Assembly: GCA_965655465.1 (NCBI GenBank)
Contig: CBFHGY010000005.1
Span: 1 to 54,638, forward strand
Source: VMCP01 sp965655465
GTDB lineage: Bacteria; Bacteroidota; Bacteroidia; NS11-12g; UBA955
Length of the DNA stretch: 54,638 nt
Direction: 5' to 3'
In this document: positions 16,976 through 26,800 of the stretch, in pieces
Numbering within the stretch: position 1 is the stretch's first letter
Layout: each line of letters begins with the position of its first letter
The notes under the pieces: model-generated
The model's input: the letters and a program-made list of their open reading frames with translations, nothing else
Told to the model about the DNA's origin: nothing
The model's database searches: none
Translations under genes and position numbers: made by a program

Positions 16976-18429
16976 ATTCTTTAAAAAACATCCTCGCCGA
17001 CTTAAATTTAAGCCATACGGGAAATCCGGATGTGGTATTAAATGATATCTGCATTGATAGCCGGAAGGTACAGACCGGAAGCTTGTATGTGGCCATCAAA
17101 GGTACACAAGTAGACGGTCATGCATTTATCGATGCCGCTATTGAAGTTGGAGCTGTGGCCATTCTTCACGAATCAGCCATTGCCCAGAAAATAGAGGGTA
17201 TTTGCTATGTGCAAAGTGATGATGTACCCGAGACTTTGGGTGCAATTTTATATGTGTTTAACGATCGCTGTCTTGATGATTTAATTATCATTGGAACTAC
17301 GGGAACCAATGGTAAAACTACCGTTAGCACCTTACTTTTCGACTTATTTACACAATTAGGGTATAAATGCGGATTAATCAGCACCGTAAGTTTTAAGATT
17401 GCCGAAGCAACCTTTACAAGTACGCATACCACCCCTGATGCAGTATCCTTACATGATTTATTTAAGAAGATGCATGAAGCCGGCTGCACGCATGTGTTTA
17501 TGGAAGTGAGCTCGCATGCCATTCACCAAAAACGCATTGCGGGCATTCCCTTTACGGGAGGGATTTTTACCAATATTTCTCACGACCACCTAGATTATCA
17601 TGGAAGTTTTGAAAATTACATCAAGGCGAAGAAAATGTTCTTCGACCAATTGGGTCCTAATGCCTTTAGCTTAACAAATAAAGACGATCGCAATGGATTG
17701 GTAATGTTACAAAACACCCGATCCACACGATATACCTATGGATTAAATGGAACCGCAGATTTCAATGCAAAAATTTGGGAAAGCGACTTCAGTGGCATGC
17801 ATTTGCGTTTATCGGAGAAAGATCTTTGGTCTCCCTTAGTTGGCAAATTTAACGCGTATAATATGCTTGCTGTTTACGCCGCGGCGACTCTAATTACAGA
17901 AGGAAATGAAGAATTGGAGGTTGCCATGAGTGGATTGGGCCGTGTATCCGGTCGATTTGAAACCTTAAATGGACCTGGAAACAGAACTGTTATCGTTGAT
18001 TATGCCCATACGCCTGACGCGCTAGACAACGTAATTAAAACCATTAAAGAAATCCAAAAATCAGCCTCACAGCTTATAACTGTTGTGGGATGTGGTGGAA
18101 ATCGCGATACTGAAAAACGACCTGAAATGGGGCGTATTGCTAGTGCACAAAGTCAGCGTTGCATTTTCACAAGTGACAATCCTCGTAACGAAGATCCGAT
18201 CCGCATAATAGAGGCTATGTATACAGGGGTTTCCCCAGTCGATGCTCGTAAAGTACTAAAAATAACCGATCGTGGCGAAGCCATTAAAACTGCCATTGCC
18301 CTATCATATCCCGGGGATGTTATTCTTATCGCTGGCAAAGGCCATGAAACCTATCAAGAAACCCAAGGAGTTCGCACAGATTTCGACGATCGCATTTGGG
18401 CCCAAAACGCATTAAACGATATTTTATAA
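16972..18429 (+). CDS. murE: UDP-MurNAc-tripeptide synthetase MurE (meso-DAP adding)
   Basis: MurE adds the third stem residue to UDP-MurNAc-L-Ala-D-Glu. The 485-aa protein has the ATP loop GTNGKTT at 111-117, the THTTPDAVSL region, the SHDHLDYHG carbamyl-lysine area and DNPR at 402-405, the motif that selects meso-diaminopimelate rather than lysine. This agrees with dapF at 7.4 kb. The start is GTG, overlapping the ftsI stop by 4 bp (GTGA). The stop overlaps the mraY start by one base (TAATG). Confidence 0.96.
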   Translation: MNSLKNILADLNLSHTGNPDVVLNDICIDSRKVQTGSLYVAIKGTQVDGHAFIDAAIEVGAVAILHESAIAQKIEGICYVQSDDVPETLGAILYVFNDRCLDDLIIIGTTGTNGKTTVSTLLFDLFTQLGYKCGLISTVSFKIAEATFTSTHTTPDAVSLHDLFKKMHEAGCTHVFMEVSSHAIHQKRIAGIPFTGGIFTNISHDHLDYHGSFENYIKAKKMFFDQLGPNAFSLTNKDDRNGLVMLQNTRSTRYTYGLNGTADFNAKIWESDFSGMHLRLSEKDLWSPLVGKFNAYNMLAVYAAATLITEGNEELEVAMSGLGRVSGRFETLNGPGNRTVIVDYAHTPDALDNVIKTIKEIQKSASQLITVVGCGGNRDTEKRPEMGRIASAQSQRCIFTSDNPRNEDPIRIIEAMYTGVSPVDARKVLKITDRGEAIKTAIALSYPGDVILIAGKGHETYQETQGVRTDFDDRIWAQNALNDIL

Positions 18430-19562
18430 TGTTATACTATTTATTCAGATATCTCGACGAAATTGGAGTTAGCGGTGCTGGTGTTTTTAATTACATCACT
18501 TTCCGAGCTTCCTTGGCGGGTATTTTCGCATTATTATTTGCATTAATTGCAGGAAAACGCATTATCGAATATTTGCAAAAATTGCAAATTGGTGAAACCA
18601 TCCGTGATTTGGGCCTCGAGGGTCAGATGCAAAAAAAGGGGACACCCACTATGGGGGGCGTTATCATCATTTTCGCCATCCTTATTCCAACGCTATTATT
18701 CGCGAAACTCAACAATATCTATGTCATAATCATGCTGTTGAGTACATTATGGATGGGAATTATAGGCGGAATCGACGACTATATCAAAGTCTTCAAGAAA
18801 AATAAAGAAGGCATGAAGGCCACAACCAAGCTAATTGGCCAATTAATTTTAGGGATTATAATAGCTGCGACCATAGATTACACCCACAGCTCCAATAACA
18901 TACCCTTAGCGACAAATCTTCCTATCACCAAATTACAACTTAATTATTCTGAAATATTACCTGGCGAGGGAAATGCTTGGCTCCTTTTTATCCCTATTAT
19001 CATTTTCATCGTTATGGCACTTACCAATGCGGTGAATTTAACCGATGGCATCGATGGTTTAGCCGCAGGAACCAGTGCGATAGTGGGGGCAGGCTTAGGG
19101 ATATTAGCTTATTCAACCGGTCACAGAGAAATCGCAAGCTATTTAAATATTATTTACGTGCCAGACAGTGGCGAGGTGGTAATTTTCTTGGCTACATTAA
19201 TTGGCGCGTGTTTGGGCTTTTTATGGTATAACGGATTCCCCGCTCAAGTATTCATGGGTGATACAGGAAGCATGGCATTAGGTGGTGCTTTGGCAGCAGT
19301 TGCAATCATCATCAAAATGGAATTATTACTGCCAGTCTTATGCGGAATATTCTTCGCTGAAAGTTTAAGCGTGATTATTCAAGTAAGTTATTTCAAATAC
19401 ACCAAAAAGAAATTTGGTGAAGGGAAACGCATTTTCTTGATGTCGCCCTTGCACCATCATTATCAGAAAAAAGGGATACCTGAAAGCAAAATCACCTTAA
19501 GATTTTGGCTCATCACTGTAATTCTTGTACTGGCCACGTTGGCATTAATCAAATTGAGATAA
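18429..19562 (+). CDS. mraY: Phospho-N-acetylmuramoyl-pentapeptide transferase MraY
   Basis: MraY makes lipid I by moving phospho-MurNAc-pentapeptide to undecaprenyl phosphate in the inner membrane. It has ten predicted membrane helices. Conserved cytosolic motifs are present: GTPTMGG, the DDYIKV aspartates, NAVNLTDGIDGLA, MGDTGSMALGG and the PLHHHYQKKG histidine loop. The ATG at 18429 (MLYYLFRYL) overlaps the murE stop. An in-frame start 33 bp earlier lies inside murE and is rejected. Confidence 0.96.
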   Translation: MLYYLFRYLDEIGVSGAGVFNYITFRASLAGIFALLFALIAGKRIIEYLQKLQIGETIRDLGLEGQMQKKGTPTMGGVIIIFAILIPTLLFAKLNNIYVIIMLLSTLWMGIIGGIDDYIKVFKKNKEGMKATTKLIGQLILGIIIAATIDYTHSSNNIPLATNLPITKLQLNYSEILPGEGNAWLLFIPIIIFIVMALTNAVNLTDGIDGLAAGTSAIVGAGLGILAYSTGHREIASYLNIIYVPDSGEVVIFLATLIGACLGFLWYNGFPAQVFMGDTGSMALGGALAAVAIIIKMELLLPVLCGIFFAESLSVIIQVSYFKYTKKKFGEGKRIFLMSPLHHHYQKKGIPESKITLRFWLITVILVLATLALIKLR

Positions 19563-19570
19563 TCATAAAT

Positions 19571-20908
19571 ATGCAACAAAGACTTTCCATATTGGGTTCA
19601 GGGATAAGCGGAATGGGTTCTGCTATTCTTGGCGTGCGCCAATCATGGAAGGTTTTTGTTTCTGATAGCAAGGAAATTTCCCAAGAAAACAAAATAGCCT
19701 TGGAGCAACTAGGGGTTGATTATGAAGAAAACGGACATCATTTAGAAACGCTATTAAATTCTGATTTAGTCGTAAAAAGTCCAGGAATTCCTCGCAGTGC
19801 CCCGATTGTTGAACAACTGCTCGCTGCAGGGATCCCCGTAGTATCTGAAATGGATTGGGCGAGCCGATTCACAAATGCTACGTTAATTGGAATTACGGGC
19901 ACCAACGGCAAAACTACAACAACCCTTCTCACCTATCATATATTAAAGGAAGCAGGCTTCAGAGTTGCATGTGTGGGAAATGTAGGAACCTCGTTCGCTC
20001 AAATGGTAGCTGAGGATCCTCAAGATTATTACGTAATTGAAGTGAGTAGTTTTCAACTCGACGATACGTTCAGTACCCGTTTCGATATTGCCTGTTTATT
20101 GAATATTACCGAAGACCATTTAGACCGTTACGACGGGAAAATGGCAAACTATATCGATAGTAAATACCGTATAACTCAGCATCAAACTGAAGACAATTAT
20201 TTCATTTACGGCAGCGACTGTCCAATATTAAAAACCGAAAGCTCGAACCGAGAAATACAAGCCAATACCATTGGTTTCGGCTTTGAAGCAGTGGAGGCTC
20301 AAAATGCTGTTTTAAAAGGCACGCACATCGAAATTACCCGAAAAAATAAAAAATACACCATAGATATGAACAACTTTAACTTAAGAGGAAAACACAATCA
20401 GTACAATGGAATGGCAGCGGCTATTATTGCGAACATTTTAGAAGTACGTAACGAATCCATTCGCGAAAGCATGAGCAGCTTCCAGAATATGGAACATCGC
20501 TTAGAAAGTATCGCAAAAGTAAACGGAGTAGAATACATCAATGATAGCAAGGCTACAAATGTAAACTCCACGTGGTACGCCCTAGAAAGCATGGATAAGC
20601 CATTGATTTGGATTGCGGGAGGTGTAGACAAAGGAAACGATTACAAGGATTTAAAACCATTGGTTCGCGATAAAGTTAAGTTGATCATATGCTTGGGATT
20701 GGATAATATTAAAATTCACCGAGCATTTCAAGGGGATGTAGACATGATTATCAACACCAGCAGCGCAAAAGAAGCCGTTCACGTGGCTTCACGCATGGCT
20801 GAATCTGGCGACGCCGTTTTGCTTTCTCCAGCTTGTGCTAGTTTCGATCTGTTCGATAGTTACGAAGATCGTGGACGTAAGTTCAAGCAAGCTGTTAGAA
20901 GTTTATAA
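19571..20908 (+). CDS. murD: UDP-MurNAc-L-alanine:D-glutamate ligase MurD
   Basis: MurD adds D-glutamate to UDP-MurNAc-L-Ala in the cytosol. It has the N-terminal Rossmann-like UDP-binding region (LSILGSGISGMGSA), the ATP loop GTNGKTT at 110-116, NITEDHLDRY and the C-terminal FDLFDSYEDRGRKF motif. The length is 445 aa. The ATG at 19571 gives the natural start MQQRLSILG; an extension to 19505 would overlap mraY in another frame and is not needed. The gap to mraY is 8 bp and to ftsW 9 bp. Confidence 0.95.
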   Translation: MQQRLSILGSGISGMGSAILGVRQSWKVFVSDSKEISQENKIALEQLGVDYEENGHHLETLLNSDLVVKSPGIPRSAPIVEQLLAAGIPVVSEMDWASRFTNATLIGITGTNGKTTTTLLTYHILKEAGFRVACVGNVGTSFAQMVAEDPQDYYVIEVSSFQLDDTFSTRFDIACLLNITEDHLDRYDGKMANYIDSKYRITQHQTEDNYFIYGSDCPILKTESSNREIQANTIGFGFEAVEAQNAVLKGTHIEITRKNKKYTIDMNNFNLRGKHNQYNGMAAAIIANILEVRNESIRESMSSFQNMEHRLESIAKVNGVEYINDSKATNVNSTWYALESMDKPLIWIAGGVDKGNDYKDLKPLVRDKVKLIICLGLDNIKIHRAFQGDVDMIINTSSAKEAVHVASRMAESGDAVLLSPACASFDLFDSYEDRGRKFKQAVRSL

Positions 20909-20917
20909 AAATCAAAC

Positions 20918-22120
20918 ATGAACACGTTTAAATCAATATTCAAGGGCGACGTTTATATCTGGGCCATAGTATTTATACTTTCGGTTATTGGTGTATTAAC
21001 CGTTTACAGCTCAACTGGAAACCTCGCGTTTGCCAAACAAGAAGGCGATACCGAATTTTTCCTACTTCGCCATTTGGGGTTTATCGTGGTTGGTTTGTTC
21101 ATCATGTTTGTGGTTCATAACATACCATTTAAATTTTATTCAAAGGTTTCTAATGGATTGTTATATCTGTCTATAGGACTTTTATTATTAACCCTCATGG
21201 TAGGGTATAAAATCAATAACGCACAACGGGTTATCCCCATTTTTGGATTCACTTTTCAACCTTCAGATATGGCTAAGGTGTTCTTGGTTATGTATATCGC
21301 CAGATTCTTAAGTAAACGCCAAGATGGGGTGCATGATCCGAAAGTGTTCTGGAGATTAATGGGAATGATAATTTTAGTAATCGGGCCTATAATTCCCGAA
21401 AACTTGAGTACGGCTTTGGTAATTATGGCTACCAGTACGATTTTGATGTTTATCGGGAGAATAAAGTTAAAATTCATTCTCATGCTGATTCTTTCTGGGG
21501 CACTAGCGGCTCTGAGCTTTTATGGCTTCCTGAAAATGATTGACATGGATAAATATCAACATACCCGTCTGCCAACATGGGAAAGGCGTATTGATAGTTA
21601 TTTGGGAGAAGATAAAAGTGGCGATAGCAATTATCAAAAAAACCAAGCTAAAATAGCCGTTGCAACTGGGGGTTTCTGGGGGAAAGGACCGGGAAATTCC
21701 ACACAAAGAAATTACCTGCCCCATCCATATTCCGATTTTATATTTGCAATTATCGTAGAGGAATATGGACTTTTCGGGGGCTTGATACTGATTGCATGTT
21801 TTATTGGATTAATTATTAGGGCACTGAAAATGGTTGTAGAAAGCCAAAGATCCCTTGCGGCGCTCATTGTTTTAGGGATAGCTATAAGCACTTCCTTTCA
21901 AGCTTTGGTGCACATGGGCGTAAGTGTAGGGCAGCTTCCTGTTACAGGGTTAACGCTACCACTTGTAAGTATGGGAGGAACCAGTATTTTATTTAACAGT
22001 ATTGCCTTTGGTATTATGTTGGGAATTAGTCGCCATATTCAAGAGGAGAAATTGAAAGCCAGCACCAGCGGACCTGGAAGTATTCAAAAATCGGAGGAGG
22101 ATAAAAATGAAGGCGCTTAA
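20918..22120 (+). CDS. ftsW: Peptidoglycan glycosyltransferase FtsW
   Basis: FtsW is the SEDS-family polymerase of septal peptidoglycan, working with FtsI. The 400-aa protein has about ten membrane helices. The family motifs are present: the VYSSTGNLAF opening, the large loop with RNYLPHPYSDFIFAIIVEEYG, and GVSVGQLPVTGLTLPLVSMG near the end. A short charged cytosolic tail follows. It overlaps murG by 14 bp, so translation is likely coupled. RodA is excluded by the operon position. Confidence 0.94.
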   Translation: MNTFKSIFKGDVYIWAIVFILSVIGVLTVYSSTGNLAFAKQEGDTEFFLLRHLGFIVVGLFIMFVVHNIPFKFYSKVSNGLLYLSIGLLLLTLMVGYKINNAQRVIPIFGFTFQPSDMAKVFLVMYIARFLSKRQDGVHDPKVFWRLMGMIILVIGPIIPENLSTALVIMATSTILMFIGRIKLKFILMLILSGALAALSFYGFLKMIDMDKYQHTRLPTWERRIDSYLGEDKSGDSNYQKNQAKIAVATGGFWGKGPGNSTQRNYLPHPYSDFIFAIIVEEYGLFGGLILIACFIGLIIRALKMVVESQRSLAALIVLGIAISTSFQALVHMGVSVGQLPVTGLTLPLVSMGGTSILFNSIAFGIMLGISRHIQEEKLKASTSGPGSIQKSEEDKNEGA

Positions 22121-23180
22121 GATAGTTTTCACTGGAGGTGGCACGGGCGGTCATATTTTCCCCGCAGTAGCCATTGCCAATGCCTTAAAATCCCAGTATC
22201 CCGAAACGGAAATTCAATTTGTAGGGGCATTAGGAAAAATGGAAATGCAACGTGTTCCCGAAGCTGGATATCCCATTTTAGGACTCCCCGTGCGTGGGTT
22301 AATCCGCAGCTTCAGTTTAAAAAACATCCGCATAATCATCGATGCCATTCGGAGTTATCAAAAAGCGAAATCTTTTCTTAATTCTTTTCAAGCCAACTTG
22401 GTAATAGGCACTGGAGGGTATGCAAGCCTACCTGTGTGCTTAGCTGCTTCAAAAATGAATATTCCTTTATTTATATGGGAAGGCAATAGTTTCGCAGGTC
22501 TTACAAATAAGTTATTACGCAAATCAGCAAAACGAATTTACTGTGGATTTGACGGTATGAATTCGCAATTTCCTAATGGCAATTGGATACATTCCGGAAA
22601 TCCTATACGCAGGGAACTACTTTCAGGAGTAAATACCAATGACGCGCTAGCCTATTTTAATTTTAAAGAGAAAACACCTTGTGTATTTATCACCGGCGGG
22701 AGCTTAGGAGCTAAAAGCATCAATGAAGCTGCAGAAATGAGCATCGAGGCTTGGCTCAAAAAAGGATATTCAATTATCTGGCAAACTGGCACAAACTATG
22801 TAAGCAACCGCAACCATCCGCGCCTATATTGCAATCCTTTCATTTCAGAAATGAAATATGCATATCATTTAGCCGATGTTGTGGTTTCACGATCAGGTGC
22901 ATTAAGCGTGTCTGAAATCATGGCATGTGGCGTACCTGCAATCTTCTGTCCATCTCCCAATGTTACAGATGACCATCAAACAAAAAATGCGCTAAAGGCA
23001 GTAGAGAGCAAGGGAGCAATATTAATTACCGACGCTCAAATTAGGCGTGATTTACAAACTGAAGTTTGTAGACTTCTGGATGATGTGCACACACTAGAAG
23101 CCATGAAAAACTACCTCTTAGAGGCCGCTAAACCCAATGCTACGAGTGAAATCGCGGCAGATATTTTGAACCATATATGA
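22107..23180 (+). CDS. murG: UDP-GlcNAc:lipid I N-acetylglucosaminyltransferase MurG
   Basis: MurG converts lipid I to lipid II on the inner face of the membrane (GT28 family). The 357-aa sequence has the GGGTGGHIFPAVAIA donor loop near the N-terminus, the GTGGYASLPV loop, GNPIRREL, FITGGSLGAKSINE and the SRSGALSVSEIMACGVPAI region that contacts UDP-GlcNAc. It starts inside the end of ftsW, and its stop overlaps the murC start (ATGA). Confidence 0.96.
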   Translation: MKALKIVFTGGGTGGHIFPAVAIANALKSQYPETEIQFVGALGKMEMQRVPEAGYPILGLPVRGLIRSFSLKNIRIIIDAIRSYQKAKSFLNSFQANLVIGTGGYASLPVCLAASKMNIPLFIWEGNSFAGLTNKLLRKSAKRIYCGFDGMNSQFPNGNWIHSGNPIRRELLSGVNTNDALAYFNFKEKTPCVFITGGSLGAKSINEAAEMSIEAWLKKGYSIIWQTGTNYVSNRNHPRLYCNPFISEMKYAYHLADVVVSRSGALSVSEIMACGVPAIFCPSPNVTDDHQTKNALKAVESKGAILITDAQIRRDLQTEVCRLLDDVHTLEAMKNYLLEAAKPNATSEIAADILNHI

Positions 23181-24565
23181 AACCTATTTCTGAATATACA
23201 CACGCATATTTTTTAGGAATCGGAGGCATTGGAATGAGTGCCATTTGTAGGTATTTGCATGAAATAGGCCTCACAGTTGCCGGGTACGATAAAACAGAAA
23301 CCCCATTAACCCGTGAATTGGCTGCGATGGGAATTAAAATAACCTATGAAGAAGGCACCCAACATTTTCCCACTTGGATGGAGCCGGAATTGGACCATAC
23401 TTTATGTATTATCACCCCTGCAATTCCCTCCAATCACCCACAATGGAATTGGCTTCAGAATCAGAATGTTCCTATTTTTAAACGGGCAGAAATCTTAGGA
23501 ATCATATCCCAAAATAAAACATGTTTGGCAGTTGCTGGAACACACGGAAAAACCACCACTTCTACCCTTTTAGCGCATATATTAAAGGAATTGAATTTTA
23601 ATTTCAGCGCCTTTCTCGGGGGGATCTCAAGCAATTTTGGATCCAACTATATTCGTAATCGCGTTGAAGAAACCCGAGTTGAACCTGAAATTATTGTGGT
23701 TGAAGCCGATGAATTTGATAGAAGTTTCCATCAATTGCATCCAAGCGCAGCAATTATTACCGCGATAGATGCCGATCATTTGGATATTTATGAAACCGAA
23801 GCTGCATTTAAACAAGCCTTTGAAATTTTCGCATCCCAAGTTAAACCATCTATCCAACCGCATTTATTTCTTTCTCAATCCTTACAATGGCCAACAGCAG
23901 CGGGAAATAATACCTATGGCGAGGATACGGAAACTACGTATCGCATTACACGAATTGACATCAAGGAAGGACATTATTATTTCCAACTACAATTTAAAGA
24001 CCAGATTCATAACTACAAAGCCGGACTACCCGGCTACCACAACGTTTGGAATGCCGCAGCTGCAATAGCGCTTTGTCACGGATTTTTGAATATTCCATTC
24101 GAATCTCTACTAAAACCAATTGAAAATTTCAAGGGAGTTAGACGCAGATTCGAGTATTTAATCCAATCGGAAGACTTGGTAGTAATTGATGACTATGCCC
24201 ATCATCCCACAGAATTAAACATGATCATTACTTCGGTAAAGGATTTATATCCTCAAAAGAAGGTCATGGGAGTTTTCCAACCCCATTTATTTAGCCGAAC
24301 TCGTGATTTTGCGCATGAATTCGCCAAGGCATTGGATCATTTAGATATTGTTTATTTGCTTGATATTTATCCGGCGAGAGAAGAACCCATACCCGGAATC
24401 ACTTCTGAATATTTAAAAGGTTTGATGCAACATCCTGGTGTAACCGTGATTAAGCAGGAAACTCTATTAAACGAATTAAAAGGGCAAAAGCCCGAAGTTT
24501 TACTCCTTTTAGGTGCAGGCGATATTGATCGATTGCGCCAACCAATAATGGATATATATGGATAA
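23177..24565 (+). CDS. murC: UDP-MurNAc:L-alanine ligase MurC
   Basis: MurC attaches L-alanine to UDP-MurNAc, the first Mur ligase step. It has the N-terminal nucleotide loop FLGIGGIGMSAI, the ATP loop GTHGKTT at 121-127, VEADEFDRSF and the DDYAHHPTE motif. The length is 462 aa. It overlaps murG by 4 bp and ftsQ by 8 bp. In many bacteria murB and ddl follow murC; here ftsQ follows directly. Confidence 0.96.
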   Translation: MKPISEYTHAYFLGIGGIGMSAICRYLHEIGLTVAGYDKTETPLTRELAAMGIKITYEEGTQHFPTWMEPELDHTLCIITPAIPSNHPQWNWLQNQNVPIFKRAEILGIISQNKTCLAVAGTHGKTTTSTLLAHILKELNFNFSAFLGGISSNFGSNYIRNRVEETRVEPEIIVVEADEFDRSFHQLHPSAAIITAIDADHLDIYETEAAFKQAFEIFASQVKPSIQPHLFLSQSLQWPTAAGNNTYGEDTETTYRITRIDIKEGHYYFQLQFKDQIHNYKAGLPGYHNVWNAAAAIALCHGFLNIPFESLLKPIENFKGVRRRFEYLIQSEDLVVIDDYAHHPTELNMIITSVKDLYPQKKVMGVFQPHLFSRTRDFAHEFAKALDHLDIVYLLDIYPAREEPIPGITSEYLKGLMQHPGVTVIKQETLLNELKGQKPEVLLLLGAGDIDRLRQPIMDIYG

Positions 24566-25364
24566 AATACGTATGGCCTTCAGTAAAAGACAGTGGATGA
24601 TTAGTGCGGTAATTATTGCATTTATACTCATCTTATTTACATGGAGTCGCATGAATTTCGCGGGGAAAAACAGAATTATTTCCGACGTTAAAATAGAAAT
24701 TAATAATCCTATTAAAGATTTTCAATTATTAACCAATCAAGAGATCAGCGAACGCATTCAAACCGCTATCGGCAATCCCATAGGTAAGTCTGCTGCAGAT
24801 GTATCACTTACTAAACTAGAACAGGCGTTGAATCAAAACCCAGAAATCCAAAACAGCACAGTTTATGTAGCGTTTAATGGCAGTTTGCACGTAAAAATTA
24901 CGGAACGTCAACCTATCGCCTTAATGGTAAATATTAAGGGTGATCGCTGCTATTTAGATACGAGTATGCGCATGATACCCTATAAGCACAATTCTCCTGC
25001 TCCGGTAATTGTTTTAAATGGGGCTATCAACCAAAAAATTGTTATTGGGAAAAAACTCAGTAAAAAATGGCAAGGAAAACTTAAGAGTCTACTTATATAT
25101 ATTCATGAAAATTCCTTTTGGGATAATCTCTTTGAACAATGTTATGTAGATAAGTTAGAGCGCATTTTGTTGTATCCCAACATCGGAAAGCATAGCATTG
25201 TTATGAACAACGCCGATAACGTAGATGAAAAACTCGCAAACCTCCGTCTTTTCTATGAGAAAGGGCTCAATCACGTGGGATGGAACACCTACCACACTAT
25301 CGATATATCATACCGAAATCAAATCGTAACGAAACCCCGTGTTTCCAATACTGAACACAATTAA
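24558..25364 (+). CDS. ftsQ: Cell division protein FtsQ
   Basis: FtsQ is a bitopic membrane protein that links early and late divisome proteins. The 268-aa sequence has one N-terminal helix (WMISAVIIAFILILFTWSRM) followed by a POTRA-like and a beta domain (LEQALNQNPEIQNSTVYVAF, then LHVKITERQPIALM). It overlaps murC by 8 bp and sits 39 bp before ftsA. Sequence identity to model FtsQ is low in this phylum, so position and topology carry much of the call. Confidence 0.88.
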   Translation: MDKIRMAFSKRQWMISAVIIAFILILFTWSRMNFAGKNRIISDVKIEINNPIKDFQLLTNQEISERIQTAIGNPIGKSAADVSLTKLEQALNQNPEIQNSTVYVAFNGSLHVKITERQPIALMVNIKGDRCYLDTSMRMIPYKHNSPAPVIVLNGAINQKIVIGKKLSKKWQGKLKSLLIYIHENSFWDNLFEQCYVDKLERILLYPNIGKHSIVMNNADNVDEKLANLRLFYEKGLNHVGWNTYHTIDISYRNQIVTKPRVSNTEHN

Positions 25365-25403
25365 AAATACACTGTCCAAAAAGCACAACACACCGATACC
25401 ATC

Positions 25404-26780
25404 ATGAAAGGAGAAAAGAATAACATTATTGTAGGTCTCGATATCGGGACGACCAAAATATGCGTTATTGTTGGCCAGCTGGCCGAAAATGGCAAGATTA
25501 ACATTCTCGGAATAGGAAAATCCTCGAGTCAAGGAGGCGTATCAAGAGGAATGGTCGCAAACGTAAGTAAGGTAGTACAAGCCATTCACGAGGCCGTAGA
25601 ACAAGCAGAAAAGGCAAGCCACGTTAAGATAAGCACTGCCTATGTTGGCATCGCGGGCCATCATATAAAAAGTTTACAGCATCGCGGAACCTTAAACCGT
25701 CACAACGGTGATGATGAAATTAAAAAGGAAGAACTTCTTCGTTTGGAACAAGAAATGGAGAACTTGGTATTGCAACCTGGATTGGACATTCTTCACGTAA
25801 TTCCCCAAGATTATACTATTGATGGCGAGGAAGGCATTCGCGATCCCGAAGGACGTATAGGTGTACGTGTAGAATGCAATTATCACATTATTACTGGTGA
25901 AACTTCACGAGCAAAAATTATTGGGAAAGCGGTAAAAAATGCACAATTAGAGGTTGCTGATCTTATCGTAGAACCCGTAGCTTCTGCTACTGCCGTTTTA
26001 TCTCAAGATGAAATGGAGGCAGGTGTTGTATTAGTAGATATCGGTGGAGGTACCACAGATATTTGCATTTTTGAAAGCGGATTTATTTCCCATACGGCAA
26101 TCATCCCTATCGGTGGCGATCGAATTACCATGGATTTACAAGAGGCTTTTGGAATTCTGAAAGCACAAGCAGAGGAAGTCAAGGTGATGTATGGTAGTTG
26201 CTTCCCCACAGAACAAATGAAGAATGAAGTTGTGGTAATCCCAGGCTTGCCCGGCCGAGAACCTAAGGAAATTAGCGTTTACGCTATTTCACAGGTAATT
26301 AGAGCCCGAATGGAAGACATCATTCACAAAGTGGAATACGAAATATCAGTTTCCGGAGTAGATAATACCTTAAATGGAGGTATTGTATTAACAGGTGGCG
26401 GATCAAGTTTAAAAGAAGTAAAATCATTATTCAGCTTTGAAACCGGGTTTGATGTGCATATTGGAACTCCTGGTCAACATTTAGGTCGAGGTCAAGTTGA
26501 AGAAGTTCGTAAACCTTTATATGCTACAGCGATAGGATTGGTCATGAAGGGAATTGAAATAGAGCATACCTATGGCAGCCAATATGCACCCAATAAAATG
26601 GTCGACATAGAAACCAAAGCTGAAAATCTTCAAGAAGAGGAATTGGAAGTAGTGGAAGATCGTGGCCCCAGAAAGCCCCGAAAAGGACCTAGCTGGAAAA
26701 GTACGTATAATATGTCCATGTTTTCAGATTTGCTCAGACAATGGTTCAGCGATGAGGAAGATATAGATTTCAAAAATTAA
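25404..26780 (+). CDS. ftsA: Cell division protein FtsA
   Basis: FtsA is the actin-like ATPase that tethers FtsZ filaments to the membrane. Its 458 aa include the phosphate-1 loop GLDIGTTKICVIVG, the inserted 1C domain, the second loop VLVDIGGGTTDICIF and the adenosine motif IVLTGGGSSLKEV. The C-terminus (MFSDLLRQWFSDEEDIDF) is the expected amphipathic membrane-targeting helix, preceded by a charged linker of about 40 residues. ftsZ follows after 20 bp. Confidence 0.97.
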   Translation: MKGEKNNIIVGLDIGTTKICVIVGQLAENGKINILGIGKSSSQGGVSRGMVANVSKVVQAIHEAVEQAEKASHVKISTAYVGIAGHHIKSLQHRGTLNRHNGDDEIKKEELLRLEQEMENLVLQPGLDILHVIPQDYTIDGEEGIRDPEGRIGVRVECNYHIITGETSRAKIIGKAVKNAQLEVADLIVEPVASATAVLSQDEMEAGVVLVDIGGGTTDICIFESGFISHTAIIPIGGDRITMDLQEAFGILKAQAEEVKVMYGSCFPTEQMKNEVVVIPGLPGREPKEISVYAISQVIRARMEDIIHKVEYEISVSGVDNTLNGGIVLTGGGSSLKEVKSLFSFETGFDVHIGTPGQHLGRGQVEEVRKPLYATAIGLVMKGIEIEHTYGSQYAPNKMVDIETKAENLQEEELEVVEDRGPRKPRKGPSWKSTYNMSMFSDLLRQWFSDEEDIDFKN

Positions 26781-26800
26781 TAAACCAAAACACACACACA